Of a stretch of DNA of 40,970 nt, positions 7,107 through 17,175 are shown in pieces. This stretch comes from Nitrospirales bacterium. Its GTDB lineage: Bacteria; Nitrospirota; Nitrospiria; Nitrospirales; UBA8639. Within the stretch, counting starts at the first letter, position 1, and the number at the start of each line of letters is the position of its first letter. Below the pieces are notes generated by a model. That model had not been told where the DNA came from, did not search any database, and was given only the letters and a program-made list of their open reading frames with translations. The stretch is from NCBI GenBank assembly GCA_021603905.1, contig BQIU01000032.1, positions 1-40,970 of the forward strand, in the 5' to 3' direction. The translations under genes and the position numbers were made by a program.

Positions 7107-10058
7107 ATGAGCGACTGGATGGTGAATAAACGACAAACCACTACTCATTCTTTCCACCAAAAGCTGTCGATTGAAGGCCAAGAAGAAGAATGGGGAGGTG
7201 GAACAAGTGACGAACAGCTCCCCGCTGCCCCTGAAAACGTCAAGGCAAAGCCAGACAATGGTCGCATCACCATTACCTGGGATCCAGTCCCTGAAGCCCT
7301 CTATTACAATCTCCACTTTCAGTCGACAAAGGGCGTCACCATTAAACCAAGTGAACTCAATCGACCCATTGCGAGCAGTGATGATTTCAACCCCGTCATT
7401 GGCCTTAAAAAAGAAAACGCCACCACAATTGAAGGCGCCATGAGCCCCTATGTGCATGACGATTTATCGAACAATCTCTGCTATCACTACGTGGTGACGG
7501 CCATTACCTCTGAGGGCGAAAGCCTTGAATCACAAGAAGTCATGTCGATCCCTTCCCCCTATTTGAACATCATGCAGTTTGGGGTAGAGGGCACGGATGA
7601 TGGTGAATTTAGTTCACCAACCGGTATTGCCATTGATCATGATGGAAATATTTATGTGTCCGACACCGACAATCACTCCATTCAAAAGTTTGATAAAGAA
7701 GGCACGTTTCTCGCTCGATGGGGAGACGAGCCTGACTCTGAGGAAGGCAAGTTTTATTACCCTCGAGGATTAGCGACTTCTCCGGATGGAGTGATTTATA
7801 TAGCTGACAGTGGGAACAACCGAGTCCAGAAATTTGATTTAGATGGCAATCTCATAAATGCCTGGGGGAAATTCGGTTTTGCATGGCGCGGTGCTGAGGC
7901 GGGAAAGTTTGATGTCCCCTGGGGTGTCGCGACTGATCAACATGGTTATTTATACGTATCAGATACGAGTAATGCTCGAATTCAAAAGTTCCAAGCTGAT
8001 GGAACCCCGCTACTCAAGTGGGGCCGTGATGGGGCCTACAATGGGGCGATGTTTTATCCGCGAGGCATTGCCGTAGATTTTGTCGGGAATATTTATGTGG
8101 CAGATGAAGGGAATCATCGAATTCAAAAATTTGATCCCCGCGGCAACTTTCTCTTGAAATGGGGAAAAGAAGGAAACGGATCAGGCCAATTCAAATCACC
8201 ATGGGGTCTCGTCTGTGATGCGCTGGGAAACATCTATGTCGTCGATAGTGGCAATCACCGAGTTCAAAAGTTTGACTCCAGTGGAACCTTTCTCTGTTCT
8301 TGGGGCAATCGTGGACTCACGGAAGGTCAACTGAACTTTCCCTCTGGCATTGCTGTCGACAAAGAAGGGTACGTCTATGTGATCGACAGTGGAAACAATC
8401 GCCTCACAAAGTTTGCGCCAACCGAGGAAGAACTTGCGAGAGGACGAGAACAAAGCCAGACACAAGAACCTGCGGACCTTGCAACCCCTACAAATATGAC
8501 AGTCAAATCGGGAGACTCAGAAAACCTTATCAGTTGGCTCGAGGTTCCAGACGCAGTCAGTTATAACCTTTACTTCAGCACCGTACCCGAAGTCACTCCA
8601 CAAAATTCAACAAAAATTGAAGGTGTCACAACTCCGTACACACACCTTGGGTTAACGAATGCTACCACCTATTACTATGCGCTCAGCTCAGTGACTGATG
8701 AAGGCAGTGAAAGCATCCTTTCTGAGGAATATTCTGCAACGCCAACGCTGATTGATATCACCGCACCGCAAAATCCTGACCTTGTCCTTAACCATGGTGC
8801 TTCAATGACGAATTCACCAGACCTTGTGGCCACCATTTCTGCAAGAGATGTCGATACTGGCGTTTCAGCCTACTTTATGTCTGAAAATCCCATGACCCCG
8901 AGTGCAACCATGCCCGGATGGGTCGAAGTTGAGCCAGAAGAACGGTTTGGTGCCACTATTCCGTTTACAACGTCTGCCGGAGACGGACTTAAAACTGCTT
9001 ACGTGTGGTTTAAAGACATCAATAACAATGTCTCCGTTCCTGCCAGTTCCAGCATTTTACTCAACACTTCCGGATATGTGTGTACCGGAACATGGGGAAA
9101 ACCAGGTCGAGGCGCTTCGCTCTTACATGGTGGAGAATTCATCAGCCCACTCTACGGTATGGCCATTGATCGTCAGGGTTCACTTTTCGTTGTTGATAAT
9201 GGCAATAATCGCATTCAAAAATTCGAAAAGAATGGAAACTTTATCCTCCTCTGGGGAAATTTTGGTGGCGCAAATGGAAGTTTCAATAACGCAACAGGTA
9301 TTGCCTGCGACGCAAAAGGTGATGTCTACGTTGCCGACACCAATAATCATCGCATTCAGAAATTTGATGGCAAGCTTGGGCATTACCTCTCAAAATTCGG
9401 CTCTCGAGGTAATGGAGAAGGGCAACTCAACTCACCATGGGGTGTTGCGGTCGATCGAGTGCGTGGTTATATTTATGTTGTCGACAGCGCAAACTTCCGC
9501 ATTCAAAAATTCGATGAGACCGGCGAATTTATTATGCAATGGGGCAGTTTCGGCAATAATGACGGTCAATTCTACTTTGCAAGAGGCATTGCCATCGATC
9601 AAACAGACGGGGCAGTTTACATCGTTGACATGGGAAACCATCGCATCCAAAAATTTGACACCAGCACGAATGTTTTACCGCAACTCCTTGCAAAATGGGG
9701 TGGTGGCATCGGTGCAGGACATGCCAGTAGTGCACAAGCTCAGGAACCTGGTCAATTTCGCTCACCTTGGGGCATTGCTGTCGATGAGGTTGGTGATGTT
9801 TATGTCAGCGATACCGGCAACCAACGAATTCAAAAGTTCGACCGAGACGGAAACTTCATTACCCAATGGGGAGGCTTTGGAAACGCCGCTGGCCAGTTCA
9901 ACTTCCCGTACGGCATTTGCCTGGATAACCGAGGCGGGGTGCTTGTGGTTGATAGTGGAAATATGCGGGTGCAACAGTTTGTTCCTGCAGAAGAAGCTCA
10001 AGATCAATTGCAAGAAGAAGAATCGATGGGTTTACTTCAGGAACAAGCAGAGCATTGA
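7107..10058 (+). CDS. Large NHL-repeat protein: two six-bladed propellers with Fn3-like domains
   Basis: The 983-residue protein has this order: a polar N terminus (1-38), a fibronectin type III-like domain (about 40-150), six NHL repeats (about 155-445), a second Fn3-like domain (455-550), an Ig-like stretch (550-645), six more NHL repeats (650-960) and an acidic Gln-rich tail. Each NHL repeat has the pattern GIAVD..GNIYVSDSGNHRIQKFD followed by G.FL..WG. Propellers of this kind usually bind proteins, carbohydrate or RNA. No signal peptide or membrane segment is present, and an in-frame stop at 7050 leaves no room for one upstream. The export route, or a cytoplasmic role, is therefore open. 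GAGGG precedes the ATG. The gene is monocistronic by context; its partner and function are unknown. Confidence 0.9.
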   Translation: MSDWMVNKRQTTTHSFHQKLSIEGQEEEWGGGTSDEQLPAAPENVKAKPDNGRITITWDPVPEALYYNLHFQSTKGVTIKPSELNRPIASSDDFNPVIGLKKENATTIEGAMSPYVHDDLSNNLCYHYVVTAITSEGESLESQEVMSIPSPYLNIMQFGVEGTDDGEFSSPTGIAIDHDGNIYVSDTDNHSIQKFDKEGTFLARWGDEPDSEEGKFYYPRGLATSPDGVIYIADSGNNRVQKFDLDGNLINAWGKFGFAWRGAEAGKFDVPWGVATDQHGYLYVSDTSNARIQKFQADGTPLLKWGRDGAYNGAMFYPRGIAVDFVGNIYVADEGNHRIQKFDPRGNFLLKWGKEGNGSGQFKSPWGLVCDALGNIYVVDSGNHRVQKFDSSGTFLCSWGNRGLTEGQLNFPSGIAVDKEGYVYVIDSGNNRLTKFAPTEEELARGREQSQTQEPADLATPTNMTVKSGDSENLISWLEVPDAVSYNLYFSTVPEVTPQNSTKIEGVTTPYTHLGLTNATTYYYALSSVTDEGSESILSEEYSATPTLIDITAPQNPDLVLNHGASMTNSPDLVATISARDVDTGVSAYFMSENPMTPSATMPGWVEVEPEERFGATIPFTTSAGDGLKTAYVWFKDINNNVSVPASSSILLNTSGYVCTGTWGKPGRGASLLHGGEFISPLYGMAIDRQGSLFVVDNGNNRIQKFEKNGNFILLWGNFGGANGSFNNATGIACDAKGDVYVADTNNHRIQKFDGKLGHYLSKFGSRGNGEGQLNSPWGVAVDRVRGYIYVVDSANFRIQKFDETGEFIMQWGSFGNNDGQFYFARGIAIDQTDGAVYIVDMGNHRIQKFDTSTNVLPQLLAKWGGGIGAGHASSAQAQEPGQFRSPWGIAVDEVGDVYVSDTGNQRIQKFDRDGNFITQWGGFGNAAGQFNFPYGICLDNRGGVLVVDSGNMRVQQFVPAEEAQDQLQEEESMGLLQEQAEH

Positions 10059-10298
10059 CCTCTGAACACATATATTTTCATTAATTCTGTTCAATATGTT
10101 GAACCGCTTTAAGGAAGATTGCGTCAACTCAAAAATCTTTGGTCTTTCAGATATTCAAGAGAACCTCAGACAAGTGTCCATGACGATTCAACCGAATAAT
10201 TCCATTTCTTAACATGTAACTGTATTTGATAGACCAATAGGCTACAGAAACGCTGTCGGCCCCCAGAGAATCACTGCAAAATAAAAGGCCCTCTCAAT

Positions 10299-11765
10299 AT
10301 GTGGGAAAAAGAAATCCGAATAGGTTTAACATTTGATGATGTCGTACTCATGCCTGCTCGATCAGATGTCATCCCAACTGAAGTGGATACCACGACAAAC
10401 CTGACACAGAATATTAAAATTAATATTCCCTTGCTCAGTGCGGCCATGGATACTGTGACAGAAGGACGATTAGCCATTGCCCTTGCACGAGAAGGCGGAA
10501 TTGGCATTATTCATCGTGCACTATCACCTGAAATCCAAGCTGGAGAAGTCGATAAAATTAAGAAATCTGAAAGTGGAATGATTCTCTCACCTGTCACCAT
10601 TACCCCTGACCAAACAATTCGTGACGTTCGACATCTCATGGCCACCTATCGAATTTCTGGTATCCCGGTCACTCAAAATGGAAAACTGGTTGGCATTCTG
10701 ACAAACCGTGACCTACGTTTTGAAACACGAATGGATCTAAAAGTCGCGCAGGTCATGACCAAGAATAATCTGATTACCGCCCCAGAAGGTACCAGCCTAG
10801 AAAAAGCTCGTGAAATTCTTCATGAACACAGAATTGAAAAACTGCCAGTTGTCAATGATGACTTTGAGCTCAAAGGCCTGATCACCATTAAGGATATTCA
10901 AAAACGCATTAAATACCCCTCGGCTTGCAAGGATGAGCATGGACGATTACGAGCGGGAGCCGCCATCGGAGTGGGACCTGATGCGGAAGAACGTCTTGAT
11001 CGATTGGTCAAAGCTGGCGTCGATATTATCGTCGTCGATACGGCCCACGGACATTCACAAAGCGTCCTCAATATGGTGAAATTTGTCAAAAAGAAATATA
11101 CGGACTTGGACGTCATTGCCGGAAACATCGCAACCACTGAAGGCGCAAAAGATCTACTTGACTGTGGAGTCGATGCCGTAAAAGTTGGAGTAGGACCAGG
11201 ATCAATTTGCACCACTCGTGTAGTGTCAGGGGCAGGCGTTCCTCAATTGACGGCCATTGCAGACTGCGCAAAAGTCCTACACGATCAGGGGATCCCCATC
11301 ATTGCTGATGGTGGAGTAAAATATTCCGGTGATATCACGAAAGCCTTAGCAGCTGGAGCCTCCTCGATTATGATCGGATCACTCTTTGCCGGCACAGAAG
11401 AGTCTCCAGGAGATATGGTGCTCTTTCAAGGTCGCGCCTATAAAGAATACCGAGGCATGGGATCGTTAGGGGCACTGGAACGTGGGGGAAAGGATCGCTA
11501 TTCCCAGGAGGGGGTATCACCAGCCAAACTTGTTCCGGAAGGGATCGAAGCACGTGTCCCCTACAAAGGCACCTTATCGGCACTGGTCTATCAACTCGTC
11601 GGAGGGCTCAGAGCTGGTATGGGATATTGCGGATGTCGGTCAATTCCACAACTCCAAAAGGAAGCCAAGTTTACCCGACTCACACAAGCCGGTCTCCGTG
11701 AAGCCCATGTCCATGATGTCGTCATTACCAAGGAAGCTCCAAACTATCGCGCTGATGTGGAGTAA
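10299..11765 (+). CDS. guaB: Inosine-5'-monophosphate dehydrogenase
   Basis: The enzyme oxidises IMP to XMP with NAD, the first committed step of GMP synthesis. The 488-residue length is normal for bacteria. The catalytic barrel is split by a pair of CBS domains (about residues 95-205). The active-site loop reads [13 protein letters not shown] with the nucleophile Cys304, and the flap ([18 protein letters not shown]) is present near residue 390. It is the first gene of a forward run guaB-guaA-rluB-aspS, and guaA follows after 52 bases, so both GMP-forming steps are together. The 240 bases upstream must hold the promoter, which I could not define. Confidence 0.97.
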   Translation: MWEKEIRIGLTFDDVVLMPARSDVIPTEVDTTTNLTQNIKINIPLLSAAMDTVTEGRLAIALAREGGIGIIHRALSPEIQAGEVDKIKKSESGMILSPVTITPDQTIRDVRHLMATYRISGIPVTQNGKLVGILTNRDLRFETRMDLKVAQVMTKNNLITAPEGTSLEKAREILHEHRIEKLPVVNDDFELKGLITIKDIQKRIKYPSACKDEHGRLRAGAAIGVGPDAEERLDRLVKAGVDIIVVDTAHGHSQSVLNMVKFVKKKYTDLDVIAGNIATTEGAKDLLDCGVDAVKVGVGPGSICTTRVVSGAGVPQLTAIADCAKVLHDQGIPIIADGGVKYSGDITKALAAGASSIMIGSLFAGTEESPGDMVLFQGRAYKEYRGMGSLGALERGGKDRYSQEGVSPAKLVPEGIEARVPYKGTLSALVYQLVGGLRAGMGYCGCRSIPQLQKEAKFTRLTQAGLREAHVHDVVITKEAPNYRADVE

Positions 11766-11817
11766 GGGTCTTTCATAACACGAGACCAACCATGTCCATA
11801 CGAGACATCACCCTATT

Positions 11818-13374
11818 ATGGAGTCTGCCTACGATACGATAGTTATTCTTGATTTTGGTTCTCAGTACACCCAACTGATTGCTCGCCGTATTCGAGAACT
11901 TTCCGTCTATTCCATCATCCTCCTTCCCACTACGAGCTTCGAACAAATTTCCATACATAACCCAAAAGGCATTATTCTTTCCGGGGGACCAGGAAGTGTT
12001 CTTGAAGAAATGGCACTCAGCCCGGAAACCTCCATTCTGAATAGTGGGATTCCTATTTTAGGTATTTGTTATGGCATGCAAATTTTAACACACCACTTTG
12101 GAGGGAAAGTTGGACAAGCCCAGCATCGAGAATATGGACGCGCAGAGCTTATCATTGATGACAATGCTGATCTCTTTCAGGGTCTTTCCAGTGAGATGAA
12201 ATTCCCAGTTTGGATGTCGCACGGAGATCGCATTGATCAACTACCAAAAGGGTTTGAAATCATTGCTCACACCAGAAATTCTCCTATTGCGGCCATGAAA
12301 CGAGTTGAAACTCGACAGACACTTTATTGCCTCCAGTTTCATCCAGAAGTTGCCCACACAGAACATGGGCAACATATTCTGTCCAACTTTGCCATCGAGA
12401 TCTGTCGCTGCCGTCCAACCTGGACGATGGGGTCATTCATCCAACAGGCCATTCAAGACATCCGCCAGCAAGTAGGATCTGGAAAAGTCATCTGCGCACT
12501 GAGTGGCGGAGTGGACTCTACCGTTGCGGCCGCATTGACCTACCAGGCCATTGGAGATCAATTGACCTGTATCTTTATTGATAATGGGCTTATGCGAAAA
12601 CATGAAGTGTCCCTCCTCAAAGACACCTTCTCGACTCACTATCAAATGCCTGTTCAGATGCTCGACAAGACAGACGATTTCCTCCATGCTCTTCGTCGCA
12701 CAGTCGACCCAGAACGAAAAAGGAAAATCATCGGTCGACAATTTATTAAATCTTTTGATGCCGAAGCGAAACAGATCGGCAAAGTCGATTTTCTCGTACA
12801 AGGCACGTTGTACCCAGATGTGATCGAAAGCGTCAGCACTAAAGGACCTTCAGCAACGATAAAAACCCACCACAATGTTGGGGGCTTACCCGCTCGAATG
12901 AAATTACGACTGATTGAACCCCTACGTGAATTATTTAAAGACGAAGTCAGAAAACTTGGTCTTGAATTAGGACTGCCCAGTGAGCTTGTCTGGCGTCAGC
13001 CATTTCCAGGGCCGGGACTCGCCATACGAATTCTTGGGTCTGTCAACGCAGAGCGATTACACATGCTTCGTGAAGCTGACTCCATTGTCACCGATGAAAT
13101 TATGAAAGCTGGCCTCTCCCGCGACGTGTGGCAATACTTTGCGGTCCTGCTCCCGATTCGGACAGTCGGCGTCATGGGAGATCAGCGAACCTATGAGTCC
13201 GTCGTTGCCGTAAGAGCGGTTTCCAGTACTGATGGGATGACGGCTGACTGGGCTCAATTGCCCCATGATCTATTGGGACGTCTATCGAATCGAATTATCA
13301 ATGAAGTCAATGGAGTCAATCGTGTGGTCTATGATATTAGTTCTAAACCTCCAGGCACGATTGAATGGGAATGA
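11818..13374 (+). CDS. guaA: GMP synthase (glutamine-hydrolysing)
   Basis: This 518-residue enzyme turns XMP into GMP using ATP and glutamine. The N-terminal class I amidotransferase domain has the nucleophile Cys84 in GICYGMQ and the pair His175/Glu177 in FHPEV. The ATP pyrophosphatase domain has the P-loop SGGVDS at 229-234. The C-terminal dimerisation domain ends with the usual PPGTIEWE. It follows guaB directly and its stop overlaps the start of rluB by a few bases, which suggests translational coupling. Confidence 0.97.
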   Translation: MESAYDTIVILDFGSQYTQLIARRIRELSVYSIILLPTTSFEQISIHNPKGIILSGGPGSVLEEMALSPETSILNSGIPILGICYGMQILTHHFGGKVGQAQHREYGRAELIIDDNADLFQGLSSEMKFPVWMSHGDRIDQLPKGFEIIAHTRNSPIAAMKRVETRQTLYCLQFHPEVAHTEHGQHILSNFAIEICRCRPTWTMGSFIQQAIQDIRQQVGSGKVICALSGGVDSTVAAALTYQAIGDQLTCIFIDNGLMRKHEVSLLKDTFSTHYQMPVQMLDKTDDFLHALRRTVDPERKRKIIGRQFIKSFDAEAKQIGKVDFLVQGTLYPDVIESVSTKGPSATIKTHHNVGGLPARMKLRLIEPLRELFKDEVRKLGLELGLPSELVWRQPFPGPGLAIRILGSVNAERLHMLREADSIVTDEIMKAGLSRDVWQYFAVLLPIRTVGVMGDQRTYESVVAVRAVSSTDGMTADWAQLPHDLLGRLSNRIINEVNGVNRVVYDISSKPPGTIEWE

Positions 13375-14258
13375 TGCTCTCTCGTCCACCAACTGAAGTC
13401 AGGCTTCAAAAAGTTATAGCCCGCTCGGGAATCACTTCTCGTCGACAGGCTGAACTGCTCATGAAGCAAGGACGAGTCACCGTCAACGGAAAAGCGGTCA
13501 CCGTCATGGGAACGTGCGTCGACCCGAAACGTGATCATATCAAAGTTAACGGCCGTCACCTCAAACCAGCACCTCCAGATGTGTTTCTTATGGTGAATAA
13601 GCCCGCAGGCTATGTCTCGACCATGAAGGACCCAGAACATCGCCCAACCGTAGCCGACCTCTTAGATAAAAAGTCGGTTAGAACCTTTCCGGTCGGTCGT
13701 CTTGACTACGACAGCGAAGGCTTATTACTGCTCACAAATAATGGAGAAATTGCACAAGCCTGTTTGCACCCACGTTTCCATGTTGAAAAAACATATCTGG
13801 TAAAAATAAAAGGTCATTTATCAGAGGAAGCCTTGAAGAAATTAGAACAAGGCCTGACCTTGGAAGACGGGGCAACCGCACCGGCACGGGTTAGAAAGGT
13901 CAGAAAAGTTGCGGTCAATTCGTGGATCGAACTCACGATACATGAAGGTCGCAATCACCAGGTCAAACGTATGCTCCAGGCCGTTGACCACCTCGTCCTC
14001 AAACTGAAAAGAACTAAATTTGGCCCGTTAAATTTAGGAAACCTTCCACTTGGCAATAGTCGGCATCTCACTGACCGAGAAACCAATGCCCTGCGAGACC
14101 TCCTTCATGCACCTCACGAACCACAGAAACCGACACAAGCAAACAAAAAGGCACTCTGGGCCAAAAGCACGAAGAAACGATTGACAAAACACGGCGCCAA
14201 GACTAGCCAGCAGAACAGAGTAAAACATAGACCACGTCGTCCCGAGGAGTCATTGTGA
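13365..14258 (+). CDS. rluB: Ribosomal large subunit pseudouridine synthase, RluB type
   Basis: An N-terminal S4 RNA-binding domain (LQKVIARSGITSRRQAE, about residues 14-60) is followed by a pseudouridine synthase domain with the catalytic Asp114 in GRLDYDSEGLLLLTNNG. The RluB/RluE/RluF/RsuA group modifies single uridines in rRNA; RluB acts on 23S rRNA near position 2605 in E. coli numbering. The choice of RluB over RsuA is by overall likeness and is less certain. About 60 strongly basic residues form a C-terminal tail. The start at 13365 lies inside the end of guaA; ATGs at 13371 and 13374 are equally possible. The last bases overlap the aspS start. Confidence 0.87.
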   Translation: MGMMLSRPPTEVRLQKVIARSGITSRRQAELLMKQGRVTVNGKAVTVMGTCVDPKRDHIKVNGRHLKPAPPDVFLMVNKPAGYVSTMKDPEHRPTVADLLDKKSVRTFPVGRLDYDSEGLLLLTNNGEIAQACLHPRFHVEKTYLVKIKGHLSEEALKKLEQGLTLEDGATAPARVRKVRKVAVNSWIELTIHEGRNHQVKRMLQAVDHLVLKLKRTKFGPLNLGNLPLGNSRHLTDRETNALRDLLHAPHEPQKPTQANKKALWAKSTKKRLTKHGAKTSQQNRVKHRPRRPEESL

Positions 14259-16015
14259 TACGTACGCATCGGTGTGGAGAATTACAGAAAGCTCATGTCG
14301 GCCAAACCGTCACGTTAAGCGGGTGGGTCCATGGTCGACGAGACCATGGCGGAATTTTATTTATCGACCTTCGAGATCGACAGGGTCTCACTCAAATTGT
14401 GTTCGATTCGGAAGAACAAGCTTCGGCACATCAGATTGCCAGCCAAGTGCGAAACGAATTCGTCATACAAATTTCAGGGTGCATTACGTTACGCCCTGAC
14501 GATTCAATCAATCCACAACTTCCGACAGGAGAAATTGAAGTACGAGCAACCTCCATCACAATCTTGAATGAGTCTAAACCTTTGCCATTCGCTGTGGAAG
14601 ACGAGACTCAAGCGTCAGAGTCCATTCGGCTGAAATATCGATACCTGGATCTTCGTCGCCCCAAAATGCAGCAACTGTTAGCCCTTCGCTCAAACGTTGC
14701 TCAACGGATTCGAGGCCTGCTTCATGAAAGCGGATTTGTCGAAATTGAGACACCAATCTTAACCAAGAGCACGCCGGAAGGTGCGAGAGATTATTTGGTC
14801 CCCAGCCGTGTGAATCCCAGCGAGTTTTTTGCACTTCCACAGTCACCTCAATTGTTTAAACAACTCTTGATGGTCGGAGGGGTCGATCGATATTTTCAAA
14901 TCGCAAGATGTTTCCGAGATGAAGATCTTCGCCTTGATCGTCAGCCAGAATTTACCCAAATTGATCTTGAGCTGTCTTTTGTTGAACAGGAAGACATCCT
15001 GAATTTGACAGAACATTTGATTCGTGAGGTGTTTCACCATGCCCAGAATATTCAGCTCCAGAATCCATTTCCTCGCTACACCTATGATGAAGTCATCACG
15101 CAATATGGAACCGATAAACCTGACCTAAGATTCGACCTCCCTCTTGAAGACCTTTCTGAGTTTTCAAAGTCCTCAGACTTCAAGGTGTTTCGAACGACCG
15201 TCGAATCCGGTGGCCTGGTGAAAGGGCTGGTGGTCAAAGGAGGAGCAGAATTTACAAGAAGTCGCGTCGATCATTTCGTTGACGTCGCCAAGGATATGGG
15301 GGCAAAAGGGCTGGCGTGGGTCAAAATTCTTGAAAACTGGAAGCTTGATTCAGTCATTGCAAAATTTCTCAATGCTGAAGTCCTCCAACAGTACCTCCCC
15401 AATGCACAACCTGGCGATCTGCTGTTATGCGTAGCCGATACGCCATTTATCGTTCATCAAGTCCTTGGTCGTTTACGCACATATTTTGGCGAAGAATTGC
15501 AACTTATCCAAACTGATAGCTGGCAACCGCTCTGGATTCTCGATTTTCCGATGTTTGAATACGATGAAGAAACTGAACGATATGTCTCGCTTCATCACCC
15601 GTTCACCTCCCCCGCCCAGGACAGTCTCCCGTTCTTAGATACCGATCCACTCAAGGTCCGTGCACAAGCATACGATTTAGTCCTCAATGGATTTGAATTA
15701 GGAGGAGGAAGTCTCCGCATACATTCTGCGGCTCTCCAACAACAAGTCTTTGATCTGTTAGGAATTCAAAAAGAAGAAGCGAGAGAAAAGTTTGGTTTTC
15801 TTTTGGAAGCGCTAGAACTTGGAGCCCCGCCACATGGTGGGATTGCCTTGGGTTTCGATCGCCTGATGATGCTTCTCGGAAAAACTGAATCTATCCGAGA
15901 GGTTATTCCATTTCCTAAAACACAGAAAGCCCAATGTCCGTTGACTGAAGCCCCTTCTCTTGTCAGCCAGAATCAACTCAAAGAACTCTTCATTCAAACA
16001 ACATGGAAAGCATAG
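14255..16015 (+). CDS. aspS: Aspartyl-tRNA synthetase, bacterial type
   Basis: This 586-residue class II synthetase has an N-terminal OB-fold anticodon-binding domain (1-105), the catalytic domain with motif 2 (FRDEDLRLDRQPEFTQIDLE), a bacterial insertion domain (about 285-415) and motif 3 (GGIALGFDRLMML). It charges tRNA-Asp. Whether it is discriminating or also charges tRNA-Asn cannot be decided here. The start is GTG at 14255, overlapping the rluB stop as GTGA, with GAGGAG upstream. It is the last gene of the forward run and is convergent with the molybdopterin enzyme gene 23 bases away; I see no strong terminator between them. Confidence 0.97.
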   Translation: MIRTHRCGELQKAHVGQTVTLSGWVHGRRDHGGILFIDLRDRQGLTQIVFDSEEQASAHQIASQVRNEFVIQISGCITLRPDDSINPQLPTGEIEVRATSITILNESKPLPFAVEDETQASESIRLKYRYLDLRRPKMQQLLALRSNVAQRIRGLLHESGFVEIETPILTKSTPEGARDYLVPSRVNPSEFFALPQSPQLFKQLLMVGGVDRYFQIARCFRDEDLRLDRQPEFTQIDLELSFVEQEDILNLTEHLIREVFHHAQNIQLQNPFPRYTYDEVITQYGTDKPDLRFDLPLEDLSEFSKSSDFKVFRTTVESGGLVKGLVVKGGAEFTRSRVDHFVDVAKDMGAKGLAWVKILENWKLDSVIAKFLNAEVLQQYLPNAQPGDLLLCVADTPFIVHQVLGRLRTYFGEELQLIQTDSWQPLWILDFPMFEYDEETERYVSLHHPFTSPAQDSLPFLDTDPLKVRAQAYDLVLNGFELGGGSLRIHSAALQQQVFDLLGIQKEEAREKFGFLLEALELGAPPHGGIALGFDRLMMLLGKTESIREVIPFPKTQKAQCPLTEAPSLVSQNQLKELFIQTTWKA

Positions 16016-16038
16016 TCCCAGACATATCTACTTCAACA

Positions 16039-17067
16039 TCACACTGGCTTCACATCTAAAATGATGGAATGCAACCCGCTCGCTCCAGCAGGTTGCGGCC
16101 TCGTGATCTCTGATGTCTGAACTTTTCCATCGATATCGATCGCACGAACAAAGACCATGTGCTTTCCTGGCTGAGGGGCAACCCAATCATAGTTCCATAT
16201 CACCCAGGTGAAAGGAGAGAGGGGCGGTTCAATATCGGCTGAGACCCAGGTCTTTTCCTTATCAAAGCTCAACTGAACGTCTTGAATCGATCGAGGCCCA
16301 CCAAAGGCCAGGCCACGAAGACGCTGGTCCAGACCATGAACAACTTGGTAGTGCCCTGGACTATCGATTCGAGAGAAAATTTTGATGATGCCTTCATCGG
16401 TCCACCCTTTTTGCTGCCAATACCCATGGTAATCACCGTCATAGACTTCAATTTCCGTGATCCATTTAACATTCTTAATGCCATACAGACCAGGAACGAC
16501 AAGACGGAGAGGGAATCCATGCATTTGCGGCAATTTTTCCCCATTCATTAAATAAGCAAGCATCACATCATCTTCCATAGCACGCGAAAATGGAATACTG
16601 TCGTGATAGCCATCTGCTGCACGAAAAATGATATCACGGGCAGTATCTTCGTTCACGCCAAGATCTTGCAATAACGATTTCAACGAAATGCCACGCCACA
16701 TTGCATTCCCAAGACTGCTACCCCCAGGCAACGTATCGATACACATTAAAGTTACGGCTTGATCGAATGATGTTCGGTTTAAAATGTCTCTCCACTTCAA
16801 GACAGAAGACTGTTCAACTTCACCTTTGACAAGTAGCTGCCATTGCTCTATATCAATGTCTCGTGAAAAGTTATACGGGGAATCAGAAAAATTCACAGTA
16901 TAGAACTTATCATTCGGGGTAAAATACACGGTGTCTCTTGGTGGAACAGCAAACATCCCACCCAAATCACACCCAGGCATCACCCCGAATAAACTCGTTA
17001 AGCCTCCAAGTTTCAACAAGGACCGGCGAGAAAGATCAAATGAATAGGAAACTGGTTGTATCAACAT
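16039..17067 (-). CDS. Sulfite oxidase-family molybdopterin oxidoreductase, Tat-exported
   Basis: The 342-residue protein starts with a twin-arginine signal (SRRSLLKLGG at about residues 13-22). The oxidoreductase molybdopterin domain follows (about 50-215), with Cys in TLMCIDTLPGG as the expected molybdenum ligand and GLYGIKNVKWI typical of this family, and then a C-terminal Mo-co dimerisation domain (about 230-340). The enzyme would act in the periplasm. Sulfite is a possible substrate, but relatives reduce or oxidise other compounds, so the substrate is not assigned. No haem or membrane subunit gene is adjacent. There is no Shine-Dalgarno sequence before the ATG; a promoter at 17082-17111 would give a leader of only about ten bases. 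Confidence 0.85.
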   Translation of the reverse strand: MLIQPVSYSFDLSRRSLLKLGGLTSLFGVMPGCDLGGMFAVPPRDTVYFTPNDKFYTVNFSDSPYNFSRDIDIEQWQLLVKGEVEQSSVLKWRDILNRTSFDQAVTLMCIDTLPGGSSLGNAMWRGISLKSLLQDLGVNEDTARDIIFRAADGYHDSIPFSRAMEDDVMLAYLMNGEKLPQMHGFPLRLVVPGLYGIKNVKWITEIEVYDGDYHGYWQQKGWTDEGIIKIFSRIDSPGHYQVVHGLDQRLRGLAFGGPRSIQDVQLSFDKEKTWVSADIEPPLSPFTWVIWNYDWVAPQPGKHMVFVRAIDIDGKVQTSEITRPQPAGASGLHSIILDVKPV

Positions 17068-17081
17068 AAATATCAGTTATT

Positions 17082-17111
17082 ATTATCTACTAGATATGTG
17101 AAATACTGCAA
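17082..17111 (-). promoter_or_regulatory. Probable sigma-70-type promoter of the molybdopterin enzyme gene
   Basis: On the reverse strand TTGCAG (17111-17106) and GATAAT (17087-17082) are separated by 18 bases. The start point would fall near 17075, giving a very short leader before the ATG at 17067, which agrees with the lack of a ribosome site. Confidence 0.45.
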
Positions 17112-17175
17112 GAAGTACGTTTGGAAAATTGTAAAAGGCCTTATTTTTGTCTTTCACCTATGAAGAGGAATACTT

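Noticed and set aside
8902..10065. A 387-codon forward frame inside the NHL gene
   Set aside because: It is a second frame through repeated NHL coding sequence; the main frame has clear domain repeats and this one has none.
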